From positions 1 through 6,192 of the forward strand of contig JAEWRF010000254.1 in assembly GCA_023460155.1 (NCBI GenBank): 6,192 nucleotides of DNA, in the 5' to 3' direction. A model generated the notes under the pieces. It saw only the letters and a program-made list of their open reading frames with translations, did not search any database and was not told the origin of the DNA. Each line of letters begins with the position of its first letter. The stretch's first letter is position 1. Source of the stretch: Bacillota bacterium (GTDB lineage: Bacteria; Bacillota; Clostridia; Oscillospirales; Acutalibacteraceae). The translations under genes were made by a program, and so were the position numbers. This document shows, piece by piece, positions 4,859 to 6,192 of the stretch.

Positions 4859-5974
4859 ATGATTTCAGACACAAAATGGATTACAACAGACAATCCGGCG
4901 ATTATCTTTGAGGACAACGCAGTAGGACGCCTCAAGAAGCAGATCTGGGATGCAAGCGATGAAGAAATTGACAAAATTCTTGAGGATTACGGTATTCCAA
5001 GTGCTTCAGAGCTTGGCCAGCCCGGTACATATGTACAAAATACCCCGCGTGCCCATGTGATTGAAAAAAGGAGGAAAGACGATATCGTGTTCGTGCCGAT
5101 CGGCTGCACTGAGAACCACGGCATGCATGCAAATACCGGTCTTGATACGTTTCAGGTTACTCAGATTCTGGAGGGTGTCCGCCGCTACACAAAAAAGCAG
5201 GGACACGAATGCAACCTGGTGTTTCCGCCTCTGAATTACGGCGGCCATCCTTATCATCATACCGGAATGCCCGGCACCGTCATCATGCCGGAAGAGGTTG
5301 TCAAGGAAACACTGATTTATACAATGCTCGGTCTCTGGAATGACGGCTTCCGCAAGATTATCATGGTGAACAACCACGGTCATCTGTGGATGATCGAATC
5401 GGCAATTCAGGAATTTTGCAAGCGTTACCAACTGCCTGGCATTTTTCAGGTCATCGAGTGGCACCGAGCCGTTCGTGAATTTTACTATCCAAGCGAACGG
5501 AAAAACGGGTTTGACACGCACTTTATTCACGCTGACGAAGCTGAAACCTCCAATGCCCTATTGATGTTCAACAAAATGGTTGATATGAAGTATGTTCAGG
5601 ATTCTAAGCCCGAATCCCTGGCACTCGAAGGGCAGTTTGATGATTCCGTTGATTCCTACCGCAGGATCCATCGCTGGTCCGAGGGCGAAGGCCAAAACGC
5701 AATAGAGCGCCGTGCAACCCCGCAGGGCGTAGTCGGTACTCCGTCCATCGCAACTGCTGAAAAAGCAAAACGCCCCATCGCAGCCATTCTGAAAATTCTG
5801 ACTCTGGTTCACGATGAAATCCTTGAAAAGTACCCGTCCGGGAAAGTTCCACCGGTCGAAAAGATGACCCTCCGTACGGAAGAGGAAATGGCTCCGTTCC
5901 TTAAAGAACCGCTGTCAGAGGGCTGGAAATCTATCGACGAGCTGCCGAAAAAGGGCATTTTTGAATGCCTTTAA
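4859..5974 (+). CDS. Creatininase-superfamily hydrolase, long form (possible IolN-like ring-opening enzyme)
   Basis: Metal-dependent amidohydrolase-like protein of the creatininase/MftE superfamily, 371 aa. Metal-site motifs are visible: PIGCTENHGMHANTGLD at 80-96 gives Glu85, His87 and Asp96 (the family ExH plus Asp nine residues on); NYGGHPYHHTGMPGTV at 126-141 matches the family segment that ends in FPGT; VNNHGHL at 170-176 replaces the usual NGHGGN; HADEAETS at 224-231 matches HAGExETS. The family is usually about 240-260 aa, so this protein has an extra N-terminal part (about 65 residues) and a C-terminal tail. From memory, Thermotoga inositol catabolism uses a hydrolase, IolN, to open a diketo-inositol ring; whether IolN is this protein type I cannot verify here. 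The neighbouring IolO-like epimerase supports the idea. No signal peptide, so cytoplasmic. The ATG at 4859 has GGGAG at 4845-4849, nine bases upstream. Confidence 0.88.
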   Translation: MISDTKWITTDNPAIIFEDNAVGRLKKQIWDASDEEIDKILEDYGIPSASELGQPGTYVQNTPRAHVIEKRRKDDIVFVPIGCTENHGMHANTGLDTFQVTQILEGVRRYTKKQGHECNLVFPPLNYGGHPYHHTGMPGTVIMPEEVVKETLIYTMLGLWNDGFRKIIMVNNHGHLWMIESAIQEFCKRYQLPGIFQVIEWHRAVREFYYPSERKNGFDTHFIHADEAETSNALLMFNKMVDMKYVQDSKPESLALEGQFDDSVDSYRRIHRWSEGEGQNAIERRATPQGVVGTPSIATAEKAKRPIAAILKILTLVHDEILEKYPSGKVPPVEKMTLRTEEEMAPFLKEPLSEGWKSIDELPKKGIFECL

Positions 5975-6155
5975 TGCGGGAATTGAAGGACAAAATGTTT
6001 TTGCACTTGTAAATTATTATTAATACTTTTGAGAAGAAATAAGGTTAAATTAGGTATTATAACTAAAATGGGTGATTATTTATTACCCAGCAGCGCGGAT
6101 CGGCGGACTTTGGGGAACGCCGCTTTCCGCTGGAACAAGCAAGGAGTGATTATTG
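5975..6155 (+). other. Intergenic spacer with a potentially structured leader
   Basis: No convincing gene. The first half is AT-rich with only a weak promoter candidate, TTGCAC (6001-6006) with TACTTT (6024-6029) at 17-bp spacing. The second half can fold: GGGTGAT/ATTACCC (6070-6076 with 6082-6088, one G-T pair), then a nested hairpin with outer stem 6091-6099/6126-6132 (two-base bulge) and inner stem CGGCG/CGCCG (6101-6105 with 6118-6122). Neither hairpin is followed by a T-tract, so neither is an obvious terminator. AAGGAG follows at 6141-6146. Confidence 0.35.
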
Positions 6156-6192
6156 ATGAAAACAAAGCGAGCAATGCTGTACGGGCCGCAGG
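6156..6192 (+). CDS. Start of a probable zinc-type medium-chain alcohol dehydrogenase (5' fragment)
   Basis: Only 12 codons are visible: MKTKRAMLYGPQ. The start is well supported: AAGGAG at 6141-6146 stands nine bases before the ATG. The pattern of a basic beta-strand followed by LYGP is typical of the N-terminus of GroES-like medium-chain dehydrogenases (threonine, sorbitol or polyol dehydrogenase type). Position after a possible IolN-like hydrolase would fit an IolM-like inosose dehydrogenase, but 12 residues cannot prove the family. Confidence 0.5.
   Translation, partial: MKTKRAMLYGPQ

Noticed and set aside
5006..5852. Minus-strand open frames of 66-174 codons opposite the hydrolase gene
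   Set aside because: Antisense to a gene with intact metal-binding motifs; no promoter or ribosome binding site was seen for them.
5974..6012. 12-codon ORF overlapping the hydrolase stop (TAATG)
   Set aside because: Very short, no ribosome binding site of its own, and no recognisable content.

Overview
The window looks like part of a sugar-acid or cyclitol catabolism locus from a low-to-medium-GC Gram-positive anaerobe, probably a Clostridia member (Oscillospirales or Lachnospirales-like). This rests on strong AGGAGG-type ribosome binding sites, near-consensus sigma-A promoters with AT-rich upstream DNA, a GntR/FCD regulator, and enzyme types I associate with Firmicutes. The taxonomic call is inference. 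No tRNA, rRNA, CRISPR array, insertion sequence or phage gene was seen.

Layout. A leftward operon (about 3655 down to beyond position 1) encodes, in transcription order: a short-chain dehydrogenase of the D-mannonate oxidoreductase type (3456-2641, GTG start); a xylose-isomerase-like TIM-barrel epimerase/isomerase (2620-1793); a malate/L-lactate dehydrogenase-family (Ldh_2) oxidoreductase (1762-692); and a KDPG/KHG aldolase (699 to <1) that continues into what looks like a fused C-terminal VOC/glyoxalase-type domain cut by the window edge. Spacings are 20 bp, 30 bp and an 8-bp overlap. Divergent from it is a GntR-family (FCD) regulator (3913-4599), closed by a perfect 22-bp hairpin terminator. 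Then comes a separately promoted creatininase-superfamily hydrolase (4859-5974), a 181-bp spacer with foldable RNA, and the first 12 codons of a probable zinc-type medium-chain alcohol dehydrogenase (6156->6192).

How the genes may work together. The epimerase shares several motifs with my recollection of Thermotoga maritima IolO (5-keto-L-gluconate to D-tagaturonate). A creatininase-type hydrolase followed by an alcohol dehydrogenase recalls the IolN/IolM steps of that inositol route (dehydrogenation of an inosose, then ring opening). The dehydrogenase and the aldolase would then cover reduction of a keto-uronate and cleavage of KDPG. The connecting dehydratase, 2-keto-3-deoxygluconate kinase and transporter are not in the window. 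The pathway is therefore a hypothesis, and the substrate is unproven.

Regulation. Three good promoters were found: leftward operon, gntR and hydrolase. Each carries a related 15-bp imperfect palindrome (core ACYGTAT) centred 19-21 bp downstream of its -10 box. A fourth copy lies between the terminator and the hydrolase promoter. This suggests that the local GntR protein represses all three units, including its own gene.
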